Source of the DNA: Roseiflexus sp.
Lineage (GTDB): Bacteria; Chloroflexota; Chloroflexia; Chloroflexales; Roseiflexaceae
Length of the DNA stretch: 54,086 bases
Assembly: GCA_017743475.1 (NCBI GenBank)
Contig: JAGHYV010000027.1
Span: forward strand, 1-54,086
Direction of reading: 5' to 3'
This document shows positions 53,346-54,086 of the stretch, piece by piece. A model generated the notes under the pieces. The model made no database searches and was not told the origin of the DNA. It was given only the letters and a program-made list of their open reading frames with translations. The translations under genes were made by a program, and so were the position numbers. Positions within the stretch are counted from its first letter, which is position 1. Each line of letters opens with the position of its first letter.

Positions 53346-54005
53346 ATGGCACTCTTGAACGATAAAGATCGCAAAATCGTGCGCGAGCAGCTGGACGAAG
53401 GATTGAAGCGACCGGTGACGATGGCGTTTTTCAGCAGCAAGAACAACTGCGAACTGTGCGATGTCACCGGCGAACTGGTGGAAGAAGTCGCCAGCATTCA
53501 CCCGCTGCTGCGCGTAGCGACCTACGACCTGGAAGCGGACGCTGCACGCGCTGCGGAACTGGGCGTCGATAAGGCGCCAGCGATTGTTGTGCTTGGCGGT
53601 GAGGATCAGCAGAATTACGGCGTGCGGTTCTACGGTATTCCGAGCGGCTACGAGTTCGTGACCCTGCTCGAAGCCCTGCGCATGGTCGGCAGCGACTCGG
53701 TGGAACTGCAACCGGCGACGCGCACGTTCCTGAACGAACTGAAACAACCGATGCACCTCCAGGTCTTTGTCACACCTGGCTGCCCCTACTGCCCGCGCGC
53801 TGGCGTGCTGGCGCACCGCCTGGCGTATGCCAGCCCGCTGATCACCGCCGATGTCATCGAGGTCACCGAGTTCCCGGAACTCGGCGAGCGCTACGAAGTG
53901 ATGGGAGTTCCCCGCACTGTCATCGACGATGTGGTGCACATCGAAGGCGCGGCGCCGGAAGGGATGCTGCTCGGCAAACTGCGCGAGGCGCTGGCGGCAG
54001 CGTAA
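53346..54005 (+). CDS. Protein disulfide oxidoreductase with two thioredoxin folds
   Basis: A 219-residue cytoplasmic protein of the PDO/glutaredoxin-like type common in thermophiles. N-terminal domain (about 1-115) with CELC (Cys35, Cys38) and cis-Pro loop KAPAIVV. C-terminal domain (about 118-219) with CPYC (Cys146, Cys149) and VMGVPRTVI. These proteins form or shuffle disulfides in cytoplasmic proteins and take electrons from thioredoxin reductase. The ATG follows AAGGAGACAGGCAGT; the longer frame upstream overlaps the deacetylase gene and is not used. Confidence 0.92.
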   Translation: MALLNDKDRKIVREQLDEGLKRPVTMAFFSSKNNCELCDVTGELVEEVASIHPLLRVATYDLEADAARAAELGVDKAPAIVVLGGEDQQNYGVRFYGIPSGYEFVTLLEALRMVGSDSVELQPATRTFLNELKQPMHLQVFVTPGCPYCPRAGVLAHRLAYASPLITADVIEVTEFPELGERYEVMGVPRTVIDDVVHIEGAAPEGMLLGKLREALAAA

Positions 54006-54027
54006 TCCTGCGACTCATCTGGCACGC

Positions 54028-54086
54028 TGGCGCCCCCTCATCCCCCCTGCCCCCTTCTCCCACAAGGGGAGAAGGGGGAGTTTGGG
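54028..54086. repeat. Family B repeat, cut by the window end
   Basis: CCCTCATCCCCCCTGCCC, then CCCCCTTCTCCC-ACAA-GGGGAGAAGGGGG, a stem of about 12 pairs, then AGTTTGGG. Matches 41748-41790 and the inverse of about 3824-3862. As it lies 23 bases after a stop codon, the hairpin may also serve as a terminator. Confidence 0.65.

Overview
The window looks like a piece of a filamentous anoxygenic phototroph of the Chloroflexota, most likely Roseiflexus or a close relative. This is an inference from gene content (a sortase with a Pro/Thr-rich substrate, a BTAD/SARP regulator with ATPase and TPR regions, a DUF4127 protein, type II sulfide:quinone oxidoreductase, secreted proteins with a '(Y/N)LP(L/M)(V/I)V' tail) and from long intergenic tracts packed with degenerate repeats. 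No rRNA, tRNA, CRISPR, prophage or transposase gene was recognised.

Layout. 1-5145: a repeat-filled left edge, a family 2 glycosidase and a phoU gene broken by an amber codon. 5146-13646 (minus strand): an eight-gene chemosensory operon read cheW, mcp, cheA-receiver hybrid, single receiver, RsbT-like ATPase, cheW, cheB, cheR. CheR, CheA and the MCP each carry a frame lesion; the others are open. 13782-17519 (minus): peptidyl-tRNA hydrolase, then a sortase with an adjacent LPATSTG-tailed surface protein. 17765-18860: remains of a DUF2085 membrane protein gene split by an intergenic repeat element, which is the best evidence here that these repeats move. 18933-30051: mainly housekeeping and metabolic genes (tandem thioredoxin, acyl-CoA synthetase, L33, DUF4127 plus Fe-S DNA glycosylase, MshEN-like repeat protein, phosphatase, patatin, RNase H). 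30274-41552: a large BTAD-AAA-TPR regulator followed by cell-surface genes (lipoprotein, DUF3592 proteins, a dead beta-propeller gene, a giant secreted metzincin) separated by hairpin-rich DNA. 41987-46635: a sulfide oxidation locus with a divergent LysR regulator, DUF1641, SQR and a metallo-beta-lactamase/double rhodanese protein. 46838-54005: SH3 lipoprotein, Memo-like protein with an internally deleted DegT aminotransferase remnant, SGNH hydrolase, MFS transporter with a TerB-like partner, a BshB-like deacetylase and a two-domain protein disulfide oxidoreductase.

Two themes run through the window. First, an unusual number of genes (about nine) carry nonsense, indel or deletion lesions. They range from single-base changes that could be sequence errors to unmistakable decay with insertions and large deletions. 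Second, at least five families of intergenic repeats are present in several copies each, some modular, some hairpin-forming, one demonstrably inside a gene.
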